A stretch of 64,000 nt of DNA from Methylomonas sp. 11b (GTDB taxonomy: Bacteria; Pseudomonadota; Gammaproteobacteria; Methylococcales; Methylomonadaceae): positions 1,137,586 through 1,201,585 of the forward strand of contig NZ_KI911557.1 of NCBI RefSeq assembly GCF_000515215.1. Reading direction: 5' to 3'. Within the stretch, counting starts at the first letter, position 1, and each line of letters begins with the position of its first letter. Below are positions 1-9,408 of the stretch, in pieces. The position numbers and the translations under genes are program-made. A model generated the notes under the pieces. It saw only the letters and a program-made list of their open reading frames with translations. It ran no database searches and was not told where the DNA came from.

Positions 1-1050
1 GCCGGCGTGCAATTGTTGTCGGGGTCGATCACCGGCACTGGCACGTTAACGTCGAACAGCACGTTTGATATGCAAGCCGGCACGGTCAGCGCTGTGTTAG
101 GCGGCAGCGTCGGATTGAACAAAACCACTGCCGGCACCGTGACGCTAAGCGGCACCAACACGTACACCGGCAACACGCAAGTCAGCGCCGGCACGTTGGC
201 TTTGGGCAACAGCAACGTGATTGCCGACGCCTCCAGTCTGGTGGTCAACGGGGGTACCTTCGACTTGGGCGCAAACAGCGACACCGTCGCCGGCGTGCAA
301 TTGTTGTCGGGGTCGATCACCGGCACGGGCACGTTAACGTCGAACAGCACGTTTGATATGCAAGCCGGCACGGTCAGCGCTGTGTTAGGCGGCAGTGTGG
401 GCTTGAACAAAACCACTGCCGGCACCGTGACGCTCAGCGGCACCAACACGTACACCGGCAACACGCAAGTCGGCGCCGGCACGTTGGCTTTGGGCGCCAG
501 CGATGTGCTCGCCAATACCTCCAGCTTGATCGTCAACGGCGGTAGTTTCGATTTGGGTGCCAACAGCGACACCGTCGCCGGCGTGCAATTGTTGTCGGGG
601 TCGATCACCGGCACTGGCACGTTAACCTCGAACAGCACGTTTGATATGCAAGCCGGCACGGTCAGCGCTGTGTTAGGCGGCAGTGTCGGATTGAACAAAA
701 CCACCGCCGGCACCGTAACGCTGAGCGGCGCCAATACCTACACCGGCAGCACTCAGGTCAGCGCCGGCACCCTGACCCTCGGCGCCAGCAATGTGATCGC
801 CAACGCCTCCAGCTTGATCGTCAACGGCGGTAGTTTCGATTTGGGTAACAATAACGATACTGTGGCAGGTGTGCAATTACTGTCCGGCTCGATTATGGGC
901 GCCGGCACTTTAACGTCGAACAGCGCTTTTGATCTTCAAGCCGGCACGGTCAACGCCAATCTGGCCGGCAACGTCGGCTTGAATAAAACCACGTCGGGTA
1001 CGGTGATCTTAAACGGTACTAACAGTTACACCGGCAACACATTTGTAGAT
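1..1050 (+). repeat. 288-bp tandem repeat inside the autotransporter passenger
   Basis: The phrase gccggcgtgcaa starts at 1, 289 and 577, and a diverged form (gcaggtgtgcaa) at 865: an exact 288-bp period, or 96 codons. The first 110 or so bases of each full unit are almost identical and the second half varies more. Copy 4 is clearly diverged and decays by about 1050. The array continues off the left edge, so total copy number is unknown. Confidence 0.95.
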
Positions 1051-3666
1051 GCCGGCGTATTGAATTTTACCGGCAGCGATACCCACTCCGGCAATTTCAC
1101 CGGTAACGGTACCTTGCAATTCGGCGCGGGCAACCACCAATTCAATGCGGGCACCAATCTCGGCACGGCTAATATCACCTTTAGCGGCGGAACCAATCTA
1201 GTCAACGCCGGCGTTGCACTTACCGCCACCGATGCGGTGTTCAGCGGCGGGACAACTACTATCGCCGGCGATTATTCGGTAAGCAATTCCACCACGGTAT
1301 CCGGAGGCACCGTCAATTTTTCGTCCGCGGCAACCAAGCTACTTAACCTGGGCAGCACCTTTACTATAAACAACGGCACCGTCAATTTGCAGCACACCAG
1401 CACGGAGGTCAGCCGTTACGTGCAGACTGGCGGCATATTGTCGGGCCCGGGCGAATTAAGAGTGCAATCGGCCGTGCTTTCCGGTGGTGGGATGCTTGGC
1501 CCCGGCAGTTTGATTATCAGCGGCTCGGGAGGCTCTGCCAGCGATTTATTGCTGAACGGCAATTTCATCCTCAACAATCAATCGACCGTCATCAATTCTG
1601 GCAATGTGCGGGTGACCAGCAACGCAACTTTTACCGGCTCAGGCACTTACCGGCAAACCGCCGGCACTACCCGGGTGGACGGCGTTTGGAGCCAGGCTTT
1701 GACCGAGATTCAAGCGGGAAGCTTCGGCGGCAACGGCAGCATCAGCGGTCCCCTCATCAACGATGGCACGGTCGGCATCGCCGGTTCGCATCTGACTTTG
1801 AACGGCCCGGTATCCGGCAGCGGTTCTTACGCCGGCATTGTGGACATAAACAATAGCTTCTCGCCGGGACCAGGTGCCAATGGTCAGGGTATAGCGGCCA
1901 TCGATGCCACATCGGCCGATTTGATATTTCGCGAGTCCAGCAGCTTGAATTTGGAATTGGGCGGGGTAAACGGGCAATTGGTGACCGATTCGATTACCGC
2001 GCGCAGCATCGATATTCAGGGCGCAAAGCTTAATTTACAACGCTTGCTCAGCCAGCCTAATTTCTCGCCGCAACAGGCGTTTTCGCAGTCTGTGCTGTTG
2101 CAAACCACCAGCGGCAGTATCACCGGAAATTTTAACCAGAGCATTACTTGCCCGGAAGGCTCCAGCGATATGTTTATATTTTCCAAACAGGAAAAGCAGT
2201 TTTTGCTGACCATGGTGCCCAGATTGCCCAATCTGGTTCCCGCCGACGTGCAATCCCTGGCAAGAGCCTTACAACAAATAGACTGCAGCGCCTCGACCCC
2301 GACTAATCTGCAGAATCTATTGAACGGCTTGAAACCCTTTTTAGCAAACGGTACCGCCGATGCCAGCAAAGTAGATCAATTCATCAGCGCGTTGCGGCAA
2401 ATCAGCCCTGGCCAAATCGCGGCGGAACAAACCGTGTCCAACCAAATAGCCAAACTGCAATCCGGCAACGTCACTCAGCGGCTGGTCTCTCTAAGAGCCG
2501 GAAGCGTCGGCGCCGGATCTCCTTCCAGTTTCAATGCGTCCGCCAAGCTCAACACACCAGTAAGCAGTTCAATGGCTATCGGCAGCGCTCCAGGCAATAT
2601 CAGCGGGCCCAGCTCAACAAACAGTGTCAGCGCGCCGAATGCATCAAGCAACATAAACACGCCCAGTACGCCCAGTTCTAACGGCATCAGCATTCAGGCT
2701 TCAACGCCGGAAAAAGATGGTCAATCCTCATCCAATGCACCCTCCTCGGTCAGTATTTCCTTGAACACGGGTAACGACGCCGACGGCACCGATCTTATCT
2801 CCGGCTTCAGCAATTTTGGCTTATTCATTAACGGCCAGTTCGAATGGGCGGATAGAACCGCGACGGTAGTTCAACGCGGTTATGCGTCCACGATGTCCGC
2901 CGTCACTGCCGGCGCCGACTATCGCTTGAGCAAACGGCTACTCATGGGGTTGTCTGCCGGCTACGGCAGCAGCACCGCACTGATTTCCCAACAAGGCGGC
3001 AGCCAAAGCATAGATGGATACACCGTATCAGCCTTCGGCTCGCTAAACCTGACCGATAACTGGTATGTTGATCTGGTCAACAACCTGACTTATAACCAAT
3101 ACGATTCCAAACGCGTCACGCTGTATAACGATGCCAACGGCACAGCGGTCAATGAAACGGCATCCAGCCAAACCGATGGCTGGCAAAATCGCACCAGCCT
3201 CAGCAGCGGTTACGACATAGCCGTAAAAGAATGGACGTTTGGCCTTAGAGGCCGCACGGAATACGGTTACAATTTTGTCAACGGCCGCAAGGAACAAGGT
3301 GCCGGTTTAGGCATGAATATGATCGTCGGCGACTTGGACAACGAGTCGTTGAGCAGCAGTATCGGCGCCATGGTCACGCATGCGCTGAGCACGCCGATGG
3401 GGGTTCTGGTTTCGCAAGTGAATGTCGAATGGGAGCATCAGTGGTTCAATAAAAACTCCCTCATTACCACCCGCTTCGTCGATTCGCCTAACAATGCCTT
3501 TACCACCAACAGTTTTAGTGTCGATAAGGATTACATTAATCTGCGCGCCGGTTTATCGGCCCAACTGCCGTTTGGCGGCTCGGCGTTCATTCAATACGAC
3601 ACCACCTTCGGCCAGGAATACGTATCCCGCCACGCCTTTAATGTCGGGATACGCATGGAGTTTTGA
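1..3666 (+). CDS. Autotransporter (type V secretion) with repeat-rich passenger, 5' end missing
   Basis: This is the C-terminal part of a large surface protein. The frame is open to the left edge (the window begins with codons for A-G-V in frame), so the signal peptide and an unknown number of repeats lie outside. Residues 1-288 are three 96-residue copies rich in G, T, S and N, with the passenger beta-strand motif GTVTLSGTNTYTGNTQV, as in autotransporter-associated repeat (PATR) passengers; a diverged fourth copy follows to about residue 350. Next come more beta-helix-like sequence, a short alpha-like stretch (about 745-820), a Ser/Asn/Pro-rich linker (about 830-930) and a barrel-like domain of about 285 residues ending in the typical terminal F (IRMEF). 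Known autotransporters cross the outer membrane through this barrel; adhesin or biofilm function is only inferred. No neighbour appears co-transcribed. Confidence 0.9.
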   Translation, partial: AGVQLLSGSITGTGTLTSNSTFDMQAGTVSAVLGGSVGLNKTTAGTVTLSGTNTYTGNTQVSAGTLALGNSNVIADASSLVVNGGTFDLGANSDTVAGVQLLSGSITGTGTLTSNSTFDMQAGTVSAVLGGSVGLNKTTAGTVTLSGTNTYTGNTQVGAGTLALGASDVLANTSSLIVNGGSFDLGANSDTVAGVQLLSGSITGTGTLTSNSTFDMQAGTVSAVLGGSVGLNKTTAGTVTLSGANTYTGSTQVSAGTLTLGASNVIANASSLIVNGGSFDLGNNNDTVAGVQLLSGSIMGAGTLTSNSAFDLQAGTVNANLAGNVGLNKTTSGTVILNGTNSYTGNTFVDAGVLNFTGSDTHSGNFTGNGTLQFGAGNHQFNAGTNLGTANITFSGGTNLVNAGVALTATDAVFSGGTTTIAGDYSVSNSTTVSGGTVNFSSAATKLLNLGSTFTINNGTVNLQHTSTEVSRYVQTGGILSGPGELRVQSAVLSGGGMLGPGSLIISGSGGSASDLLLNGNFILNNQSTVINSGNVRVTSNATFTGSGTYRQTAGTTRVDGVWSQALTEIQAGSFGGNGSISGPLINDGTVGIAGSHLTLNGPVSGSGSYAGIVDINNSFSPGPGANGQGIAAIDATSADLIFRESSSLNLELGGVNGQLVTDSITARSIDIQGAKLNLQRLLSQPNFSPQQAFSQSVLLQTTSGSITGNFNQSITCPEGSSDMFIFSKQEKQFLLTMVPRLPNLVPADVQSLARALQQIDCSASTPTNLQNLLNGLKPFLANGTADASKVDQFISALRQISPGQIAAEQTVSNQIAKLQSGNVTQRLVSLRAGSVGAGSPSSFNASAKLNTPVSSSMAIGSAPGNISGPSSTNSVSAPNASSNINTPSTPSSNGISIQASTPEKDGQSSSNAPSSVSISLNTGNDADGTDLISGFSNFGLFINGQFEWADRTATVVQRGYASTMSAVTAGADYRLSKRLLMGLSAGYGSSTALISQQGGSQSIDGYTVSAFGSLNLTDNWYVDLVNNLTYNQYDSKRVTLYNDANGTAVNETASSQTDGWQNRTSLSSGYDIAVKEWTFGLRGRTEYGYNFVNGRKEQGAGLGMNMIVGDLDNESLSSSIGAMVTHALSTPMGVLVSQVNVEWEHQWFNKNSLITTRFVDSPNNAFTTNSFSVDKDYINLRAGLSAQLPFGGSAFIQYDTTFGQEYVSRHAFNVGIRMEF

Positions 3667-3761
3667 GATACGCCCGCAACTACTTTATAGTGGCGACCAT
3701 GTTTTGCCGGCGGAATTAAGCCAAGCCGAATCTGCGTGATTATTAACTCGGCCCTTAAAAG

Positions 3762-3843
3762 CCGTTCACCTCTATGCCCTTGAGGGTACTAAGCTTGTCG
3801 AAGGGCACACCCGCCTGGGCTTCGACCAGCTCAGCCCGAACGG
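3762..3843. repeat. REP-like imperfect palindrome between autotransporter and gspF
   Basis: Outer arms ccgttc (3762-3767) and gaacgg (3838-3843) enclose inner arms agcttgtcgaag (3792-3803) and cttcgaccagct (3820-3831), which pair with one mismatch. The sequence resembles the widespread class of intergenic palindromes carrying a cttcgacaagctcag core. It is the only structure I see in the 332-bp gap 3667-3998; I found no convincing promoter for gspF there. Confidence 0.6.
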
Positions 3844-3998
3844 AATACCAGTGATAAATAGGGCCGGGTTGATAACATGAAATGTGATAGACGTATACAC
3901 GCTACGCGACAGTAACCGAGTGTCTATGTCTTGGCATTACAAAAACATTGCCAACTACCGAACCGCAAACCCAGCCAAAAAGCAAACTAAGCAAATAC

Positions 3999-5216
3999 AT
4001 GCCTTTATTCTCCTACAAAGCCGTCAACAGTCAGGGTGTCGCCGAAGACGGTGTGCGTAATGCCGCAGACGAGCAGGCCTTGCTGCTGGAATTGCAAAAC
4101 CAGGGCTTAATTCCCATCCGCATTGAGTTGGCGAAGGATAAGACCTTTCTGGGGTTCAAATTAAAGTCTGCCGGGGTCAAGCTTTCCCAGAAAGAAATCG
4201 GCATGCTAACTGGAGAGCTGGCGACTTTGCTGGAATCGGGTTTGCCGCTGGACCGCTCGTTGACGATTCTGATGCAGTTGACCGAAGAAAACCCGAAATT
4301 GAATAAACTGGTCGGCGAGGTTCTGGAAAAGGTCAAGGCCGGCAAGGCGCTGGCCGACGCGCTGGAGAGCCAGAGCGGGGTGTTTTCCAAGTTTTATCTG
4401 AACATGATCCGCGCCGGCGAAATGGGCGGCAATCTTGGCGGTGTGTTAATGCGTTTATCCGAGTATATGGAGCGCTCGCAAGAACTGAAAGATACGGTCA
4501 GCACCGCGCTGATTTATCCGGCGATTTTGTTGGTGATGTCCCTGGCATCCTTGTTCGTGATGCTGACCTTCGTGGTACCGCAATTTAAGGAAATGTTCGA
4601 CAGCGCTGGCCAGGCCTTGCCGGTGCCAACTCAGATCGTCATCGGCCTGGCCGAGTTTCTGCAAAGTTATTGGTGGGTGCTGCTGATTGTTATTCTTGGC
4701 AGCGTGCAAACTATAAAATCGCAGTTGGCCGATCCGGCCGGCAAAAAAGCCTGGGACGGCCGGCTTTTGAAATTTCCGCTGTTCGGCGAGATCATCCTGA
4801 CCATGGAAATAGCAAATTTCAGCCGCACCTTCGGCACTTTATTAGGCAATGGCGTGTCGATTTTAAAATCACTGGGCATAGTCCGGGAAACCGTCGGTAA
4901 CATGGTGTTGGCGGATCTATTAGAAAATGCCGAAGCACAGCTCAAACAAGGCCGGACGATGTCGGACGCGTTGGCCCAGCAAAACCTGTTTCCCAAACTG
5001 GCGGTGCAAATGATTAAAATGGGCGAGGAAACGGGCAAGTTGGAGGAAATGCTGATGCGGGTAGCCACCATTTACGACAAGCAGCTAAAGACCACAATCC
5101 AGCGGATGCTGGCGCTGCTGGAACCGGCTTTGATTATTTCGTTAGGCTTGATGATAGGCGGCATCATCGTTTCCATTTTATTGGCTATTTTGAGCGTTAA
5201 CGATTTGGCTGTTTAG
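3999..5216 (+). CDS. gspF: Type II secretion inner-membrane platform protein GspF
   Basis: Polytopic platform protein of the type II secretion machine, which anchors the cytoplasmic ATPase and the pseudopilus in the inner membrane. The product carries two T2SSF domains, each with GSGLPLDRSL- or GNGVSILKSL-type motifs, and three hydrophobic segments (around residues 170, 220 and 375). I chose ATG 3999 (MPLFSYKAV) because GspF proteins normally start this way and the length becomes 405 residues, typical of the family; a TTG 51 bases upstream is the alternative. It leads an operon ordered F-G-H-I-J-K-L-M-N-D. The partner ATPase gene gspE, which precedes gspF in the comparable Xanthomonas xps operon, is not in this window. 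Confidence 0.95.
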   Translation: MPLFSYKAVNSQGVAEDGVRNAADEQALLLELQNQGLIPIRIELAKDKTFLGFKLKSAGVKLSQKEIGMLTGELATLLESGLPLDRSLTILMQLTEENPKLNKLVGEVLEKVKAGKALADALESQSGVFSKFYLNMIRAGEMGGNLGGVLMRLSEYMERSQELKDTVSTALIYPAILLVMSLASLFVMLTFVVPQFKEMFDSAGQALPVPTQIVIGLAEFLQSYWWVLLIVILGSVQTIKSQLADPAGKKAWDGRLLKFPLFGEIILTMEIANFSRTFGTLLGNGVSILKSLGIVRETVGNMVLADLLENAEAQLKQGRTMSDALAQQNLFPKLAVQMIKMGEETGKLEEMLMRVATIYDKQLKTTIQRMLALLEPALIISLGLMIGGIIVSILLAILSVNDLAV

Positions 5217-5272
5217 GCCTACGGACGAATAAGCTCGCCCGTACCATCCATTTAATAGAAGGAGTTTTGCAA

Positions 5273-5698
5273 ATGAAATACACGTTACGCCGCCACGGCG
5301 GTTTTACCTTGCTGGAACTGTTGGTGGTGTTGGGCATTATCGCCATGCTGGCCGGGATTGTCGGACCGCAGGTGATGAAACATATGGGCGCCTCCAAAAC
5401 CAAAGCCGCCAGAGTACAAATCGAGGATCTGGCGGCGTCGCTGGACATGTACAAACTCGACGAAGGCCGTTATCCCACAGCGCAGCAAGGTTTGGCGGCG
5501 TTAGTGGAAAGACCCGCCGACGCCAAGCGTTGGAACGGCCCTTACTTGCGCAAGGACAAAATCCCGCAAGACCCTTGGAATCAGGATTATCACTACGTCT
5601 TCCCCGGCCAGCACGGTAAGTTCGATTTGTTCAGCTATGGTGCCGATGAAAAAGAAGGCGGCGAAGGCGAAGATCAGGACATCAACAGCTGGGAATAA
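5273..5698 (+). CDS. gspG: Major pseudopilin GspG
   Basis: Main subunit of the type II secretion pseudopilus. The N-terminus has a basic leader, the prepilin peptidase site G-FTLLELLVVLGII and one hydrophobic helix. The C-terminus has the family pattern GRYPT...GL..L, PWG-type turn (DPWNQDYHYVFPG) and acidic calcium-binding tail ending in DINSWE. ATG 5273 follows an aaggag Shine-Dalgarno at 5259-5264; a TTG two codons earlier is less likely. The 141-residue length is normal. The stop codon abuts the gspH start, so translation is probably coupled. Confidence 0.97.
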   Translation: MKYTLRRHGGFTLLELLVVLGIIAMLAGIVGPQVMKHMGASKTKAARVQIEDLAASLDMYKLDEGRYPTAQQGLAALVERPADAKRWNGPYLRKDKIPQDPWNQDYHYVFPGQHGKFDLFSYGADEKEGGEGEDQDINSWE

Positions 5699-6166
5699 AT
5701 GACCGCCCTGCCCGCCCGCCAACACATGCAAGGCTTTACGCTGATCGAATTGATCATCGTACTGCTGATTAGCGTGCTGGCTTTCGCGGTGGTCGGCAGC
5801 AATATCGGCTCCGGCAACCGCAGTACCAAGTTGCAAGCCGTCGCCAGGGATATGGCCTCGGCCCTGCGTTACGCCCACGGCCAAGCCCTGATGACGCAAA
5901 AGCCGGTCAGCGTCGCAATCGATTTGCAAGACAATAGCTACAGCATCAGCAACCGCGATAAAACTTACCCGTTTGCCGAAGACATCGACGTGTCTCTGGT
6001 AGTTGCGGAGGAAGAGTTTAGCGACGGCGAACAAGGCCATATTCGGTTCTTTGGCGACGGCTCGTCCACCGGCGGCAGAATCACGCTGGAATGGGGTAAT
6101 CAATTGCGCCGCATCGACGTGAACTGGATTACCGGCGAAGTCAGTATTTCCGATGCGGCGGCATAA
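5699..6166 (+). CDS. gspH: Minor pseudopilin GspH
   Basis: Type II secretion minor pseudopilin of 155 residues. It has the methylation and cleavage motif G-FTLIELIIVLLISV near residue 12, a single N-terminal hydrophobic helix, and a GspH-like beta-rich C-terminal half with a glycine-rich turn (FGDGSSTGG). The ATG directly follows the gspG stop without a gap, and the 3' end overlaps gspI by 14 bases, which places it firmly in the operon. Sequence similarity of GspH proteins is weak outside the N-terminus, so the letter assignment rests partly on position. Confidence 0.9.
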   Translation: MTALPARQHMQGFTLIELIIVLLISVLAFAVVGSNIGSGNRSTKLQAVARDMASALRYAHGQALMTQKPVSVAIDLQDNSYSISNRDKTYPFAEDIDVSLVVAEEEFSDGEQGHIRFFGDGSSTGGRITLEWGNQLRRIDVNWITGEVSISDAAA

Positions 6167-6572
6167 AGGCTTTTCCCTGCTGGAAATTCTGGTCGCCTTT
6201 TCCATTATGGCGATTGCGCTGACCGTGCTGCTGCGCATCTTCGGCACCGGCGTAAACAATGCGGTTATTTCCGAGGAATACACTATCGCGGTGCAAATCG
6301 CCGAATCGCTGATGGCCCGCACTGGCGTGGAAACCGAGCTGACAGCCGGCGAAAGTCAGGGTACGGAAGGCGACAAATACGACTGGCAAATTACTGTCAG
6401 TCCAGCGACGCCAGCGCAATCCCGTGCCAGTCTGAGAGATATGGATACCGATCAGCAAAAGCCGGCGCCGGAGCTGATGTCGGTGCGGGTAGTGGTTGCC
6501 TGGGGCGAGGCAGAACAACCACGTTCCGTGGAATTGCATACCTTAAAGCTACAACAACCAGGTCCGGGCTAG
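6153..6572 (+). CDS. gspI: Minor pseudopilin GspI
   Basis: Minor pseudopilin, part of the GspI-J-K tip complex that starts pseudopilus assembly. The short basic leader MRRHKG is followed by FSLLEILVAFSIMAIALTVLLRIF, the typical prepilin helix with E5. Size (139 residues) and position between gspH and gspJ fit GspI. The start lies within gspH and the stop overlaps the GTG start of gspJ, indicating translational coupling. Confidence 0.92.
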   Translation: MRRHKGFSLLEILVAFSIMAIALTVLLRIFGTGVNNAVISEEYTIAVQIAESLMARTGVETELTAGESQGTEGDKYDWQITVSPATPAQSRASLRDMDTDQQKPAPELMSVRVVVAWGEAEQPRSVELHTLKLQQPGPG

Positions 6573-7285
6573 TGCTGAACCGCTCATCCGTAAAAGGATT
6601 TACGCTGATCGAAATGCTGATAGCCATTAGCCTGCTGGGCATCATGGTGGTCTTGCTGTTCGCCAGTTTGCGGATAGCGGCGGAAAGCTGGAACAGCGGC
6701 GAAGCCAAAATCAGCGAAGTGAATAAAAAAGCCGTGGTTTACCAATTCTTCAAACGACATTTGAGTAATACCAAACCCTTCCCAGTCATCCAGGAAAACC
6801 AACAACAAAACGATCAACAACTGGGATCGCAAGAACTGCCAAAACTGGCTTTCGAAGGCTTGCCGCAAAGCATCAGCTTTGTCTCTGCGTTGCCGGCCGC
6901 CTCGGCACGCAAGGGCTTGCAAGTGTTTCATGTCGGCCTGGACCCACAGCAGCCGTCGACCCTTAAGGTAGCTTTAACCCCTTACCGGCAAACCGAATCG
7001 ATACCTACCGATGCCGAACCGGTCGTATTGTTGGAAAATTTACGGCATTTCAAAATCAGCTACTTTGGCGCATCGGCTGACAGCATTGACGGTAATGGCG
7101 CTTGGCTAGACGAATGGCAAGGACAAGCCACCGGCCAGTTACCCAAACTGGTAAAAATCAGCATCTCGCTAAATGACGACAGTTTTTGGCCGGACATGAT
7201 ATTTGCGTTAAAAATCAACGGCCAGCCGAATGCGGAAGCGTTGCTCGGCGAACAAAACCAACAGCCCGGCATTGCGAATGAATAG
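6572..7285 (+). CDS. gspJ: Minor pseudopilin GspJ
   Basis: Minor pseudopilin of 237 residues, expected to bind GspI and GspK at the pseudopilus tip. The leader ends in KG before FTLIEMLIAISLLGIMVVLLFASLR. A family-typical R-AAESWN block follows the helix. The start is GTG, overlapping the last base of the gspI stop; no earlier ATG fits. The body is Gln-rich, including the run around residues 70-85. The 3' end overlaps gspK. Confidence 0.92.
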   Translation: MLNRSSVKGFTLIEMLIAISLLGIMVVLLFASLRIAAESWNSGEAKISEVNKKAVVYQFFKRHLSNTKPFPVIQENQQQNDQQLGSQELPKLAFEGLPQSISFVSALPAASARKGLQVFHVGLDPQQPSTLKVALTPYRQTESIPTDAEPVVLLENLRHFKISYFGASADSIDGNGAWLDEWQGQATGQLPKLVKISISLNDDSFWPDMIFALKINGQPNAEALLGEQNQQPGIANE

Positions 7286-8258
7286 CATGCTTCGTGCACA
7301 GGCAGCCCATCGGCAAAGCGGCCTGGCGCTAGTGATCGTCATTTGGATTTTGACGCTGCTGAGCCTGATGGCCGGCAGTTTTGCATTGAGTATGCGCAGG
7401 GAAAGCAGCGTCGCGGGCGCATTGAAAAACAATGCCCAAGCACAAGCACGTGCAGAAACCGGTTTAAGTATTGCCCAATTCATGCTGCAACAGGCCGATC
7501 CCGACCAGCGTTGGCACGCGGATGGCAGCATCTATCGGATACCGGGCAACGATAGCGAAATTCGTATCAGAATTCTCGCCGAATCCGGCAAAGTCGATAT
7601 CAACGCCGCCGAGGAACCCTTATTAAAGGCCTTGATTAGTTCGGTAAGCGACGACGAAAAACTCCAGCAGAATTTATTGGACGCCCTGCTGGATTGGCGG
7701 GATGCCGACGATGAACCGCGTCCGCACGGCGCCGAAAAAAAACAGTATCGGCAGGCCGGACTGGCTTATCAGCCCAGCAATCAACCTTTTCAATCCCCGG
7801 AGGAGTTGCAATTGGTGCTGGGCTTTAACGCTGATATTTTCGAGAAACTTCAACCGTGGATCACTATCTACTCCGGACAAGCGGAATTAAACTTGCGGCT
7901 GGCACCTCCGGAGTTACTGCAAATGGTTGGTGATAGCCTCAAGGAACAGAATATCCATGATGTATACTTGGACAAGCGTTTGGCTGAATCGGCTGCGGCG
8001 GACGATAACACGGCCGAGCAAACCGATCCGGCATTGGCGGATGAAGAGCAAACGTATACTATTATGGTGCAAACCCTGCTGGAAGATCAGGCGACGGCCG
8101 CTATCGAAGCAGTGGTAAGAATCCAGAACCAAGACCCCAGCCAAGCGCCCTACCAAATCCTGGATTGGAAACAAGGTCAGCAAATATTGGCCTTATTCGA
8201 CTCGGCCAAGGAATCCCAGCTAATTACCGTTCAAGATGAATTTACAAACCAGCATTGA
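7278..8258 (+). CDS. gspK: Pseudopilus tip protein GspK
   Basis: Large minor pseudopilin that caps the pseudopilus. An N-terminal basic stretch and the hydrophobic helix SGLALVIVIWILTLLSLMAGSFA are followed by an RRESSVAG segment and the GspK helical domain with DINAAEEPLLKAL and LLDWRDADD patterns. ATG 7278 (MNSML) overlaps the end of gspJ and gives about 326 residues, the usual size; an upstream ATG at 7230 would add 16 residues that look unlike a prepilin leader. Like other GspK proteins it lacks Glu at position 5 of the helix. Confidence 0.93.
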   Translation: MNSMLRAQAAHRQSGLALVIVIWILTLLSLMAGSFALSMRRESSVAGALKNNAQAQARAETGLSIAQFMLQQADPDQRWHADGSIYRIPGNDSEIRIRILAESGKVDINAAEEPLLKALISSVSDDEKLQQNLLDALLDWRDADDEPRPHGAEKKQYRQAGLAYQPSNQPFQSPEELQLVLGFNADIFEKLQPWITIYSGQAELNLRLAPPELLQMVGDSLKEQNIHDVYLDKRLAESAAADDNTAEQTDPALADEEQTYTIMVQTLLEDQATAAIEAVVRIQNQDPSQAPYQILDWKQGQQILALFDSAKESQLITVQDEFTNQH

Positions 8259-9408
8259 TTTCGATCTGAAACGTTTCTTCCAGTGGTGGGGGCGAGAATT
8301 GGCGTTTTTGGTACCGAATCGTCTCAGATCCTTGCTGACAGACCGCAGTGGCGCACTTGTATTCAGCACCGCCGACGCTGATTTTCAAATCAATTTTTAC
8401 CTCGAGGCCCAACAGCAAACCCCAATGGCGTGGCTGCTGGACATCAACATTGCGGACAGTTATCAAACCTTGAAGGCCCAACATCCGGACTTTGAAAAAG
8501 CCGAATCGATCTTACGCCTGGACCATACACAGGCACTAAAAAAGGTCGTCTATTTACCCGCTGCCGCGCAAGAAAATCTGCAACAAGTCGTCGGCTTTGA
8601 ATTAGACCGCTATACACCGTTCAAGGCCGAGCAAGTCTATTTTGCCGCCATCCCGCTCGGCAAAACCGAGCATGGTCAAATTGAAGTATTACTGGTATTT
8701 ACGCCTAAAACCGTACTGGACGAGCAACTGGGCAAACTACAAGCTTTGGGGATACAGCCGGTGCGGGTGGATTTTTGCCACGCCAGCACCGTCAGCCCTG
8801 CCGATGCGCCTGACTACAATTTACTCCCGGAACGCTACCGGCCGCGCGGCAACGCCTTGGCTCAAGCCACTCACTGGCTGCTGAACAGCTTACTGTTATT
8901 ATTGTTTCTGGCTGTATTGATCTGGCCGGTGTGGCAGGAAGGCCAAGCCGTCGATGTATTGAAAAATCATATTAAAACGCTGGAAAAAGAAACTCGCGTG
9001 ATAGAAGAACAACAGCATGAAATCGATGCCCTACGCCAGCAAACCCAACGTTTGATAGACATTAAAACCCAGTCTCCCGCTCTGGTTGCGGTATTGAATG
9101 AACTCAGCACCTTATTAAAAGATGACAGCTGGTTGACGCATTTTCAATTTGCAGACAAACGCCTGCAAATCCAGGGTCAATCGCCGGCCGCGTCTTCCTT
9201 GATCGGTTTGTTGGAAAGTTCCGCATATTTCAGCAATGTCAGTTTCGTATCGCCGTTGACCCAGGACAAAGCCACCGGGCGAGAGCGCTTTCAAATCAGT
9301 ATGGATGTTAGCCCGCCACCCGTCGCGCCTGCTCAGGATGCCGAGGCGACAACCACCAGCGATCCCGACCCTGCTGAATCTGAGGCAAACGGAGAGTCCA
9401 AGCAATGA
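8236..9408 (+). CDS. gspL: Type II secretion inner-membrane assembly protein GspL
   Basis: Bitopic protein that links the cytoplasmic ATPase to the inner-membrane platform. The first 215 or so residues are an actin-like (PilM/GspL cytoplasmic) domain including LDRYTPFKAEQVYFA. One membrane helix (about 216-235, LLNSLLLLLFLAVLIWPVW) is followed by a coiled-coil stretch and a small periplasmic PilN-like domain. The C-terminal 30 residues are Pro/Ala/Glu-rich and probably disordered. The start lies inside the end of gspK, and the stop overlaps gspM by 4 bases. Confidence 0.88.
   Translation: MNLQTSIDFDLKRFFQWWGRELAFLVPNRLRSLLTDRSGALVFSTADADFQINFYLEAQQQTPMAWLLDINIADSYQTLKAQHPDFEKAESILRLDHTQALKKVVYLPAAAQENLQQVVGFELDRYTPFKAEQVYFAAIPLGKTEHGQIEVLLVFTPKTVLDEQLGKLQALGIQPVRVDFCHASTVSPADAPDYNLLPERYRPRGNALAQATHWLLNSLLLLLFLAVLIWPVWQEGQAVDVLKNHIKTLEKETRVIEEQQHEIDALRQQTQRLIDIKTQSPALVAVLNELSTLLKDDSWLTHFQFADKRLQIQGQSPAASSLIGLLESSAYFSNVSFVSPLTQDKATGRERFQISMDVSPPPVAPAQDAEATTTSDPDPAESEANGESKQ

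Noticed and set aside
385..876. Antisense open frames in the autotransporter repeats
   Set aside because: They repeat with the 288-bp unit and reflect codon bias of the sense strand.
5501..6322. 273-codon minus-strand frame across gspG-gspI
   Set aside because: Antisense to three well-identified genes; composition follows from the sense codons.
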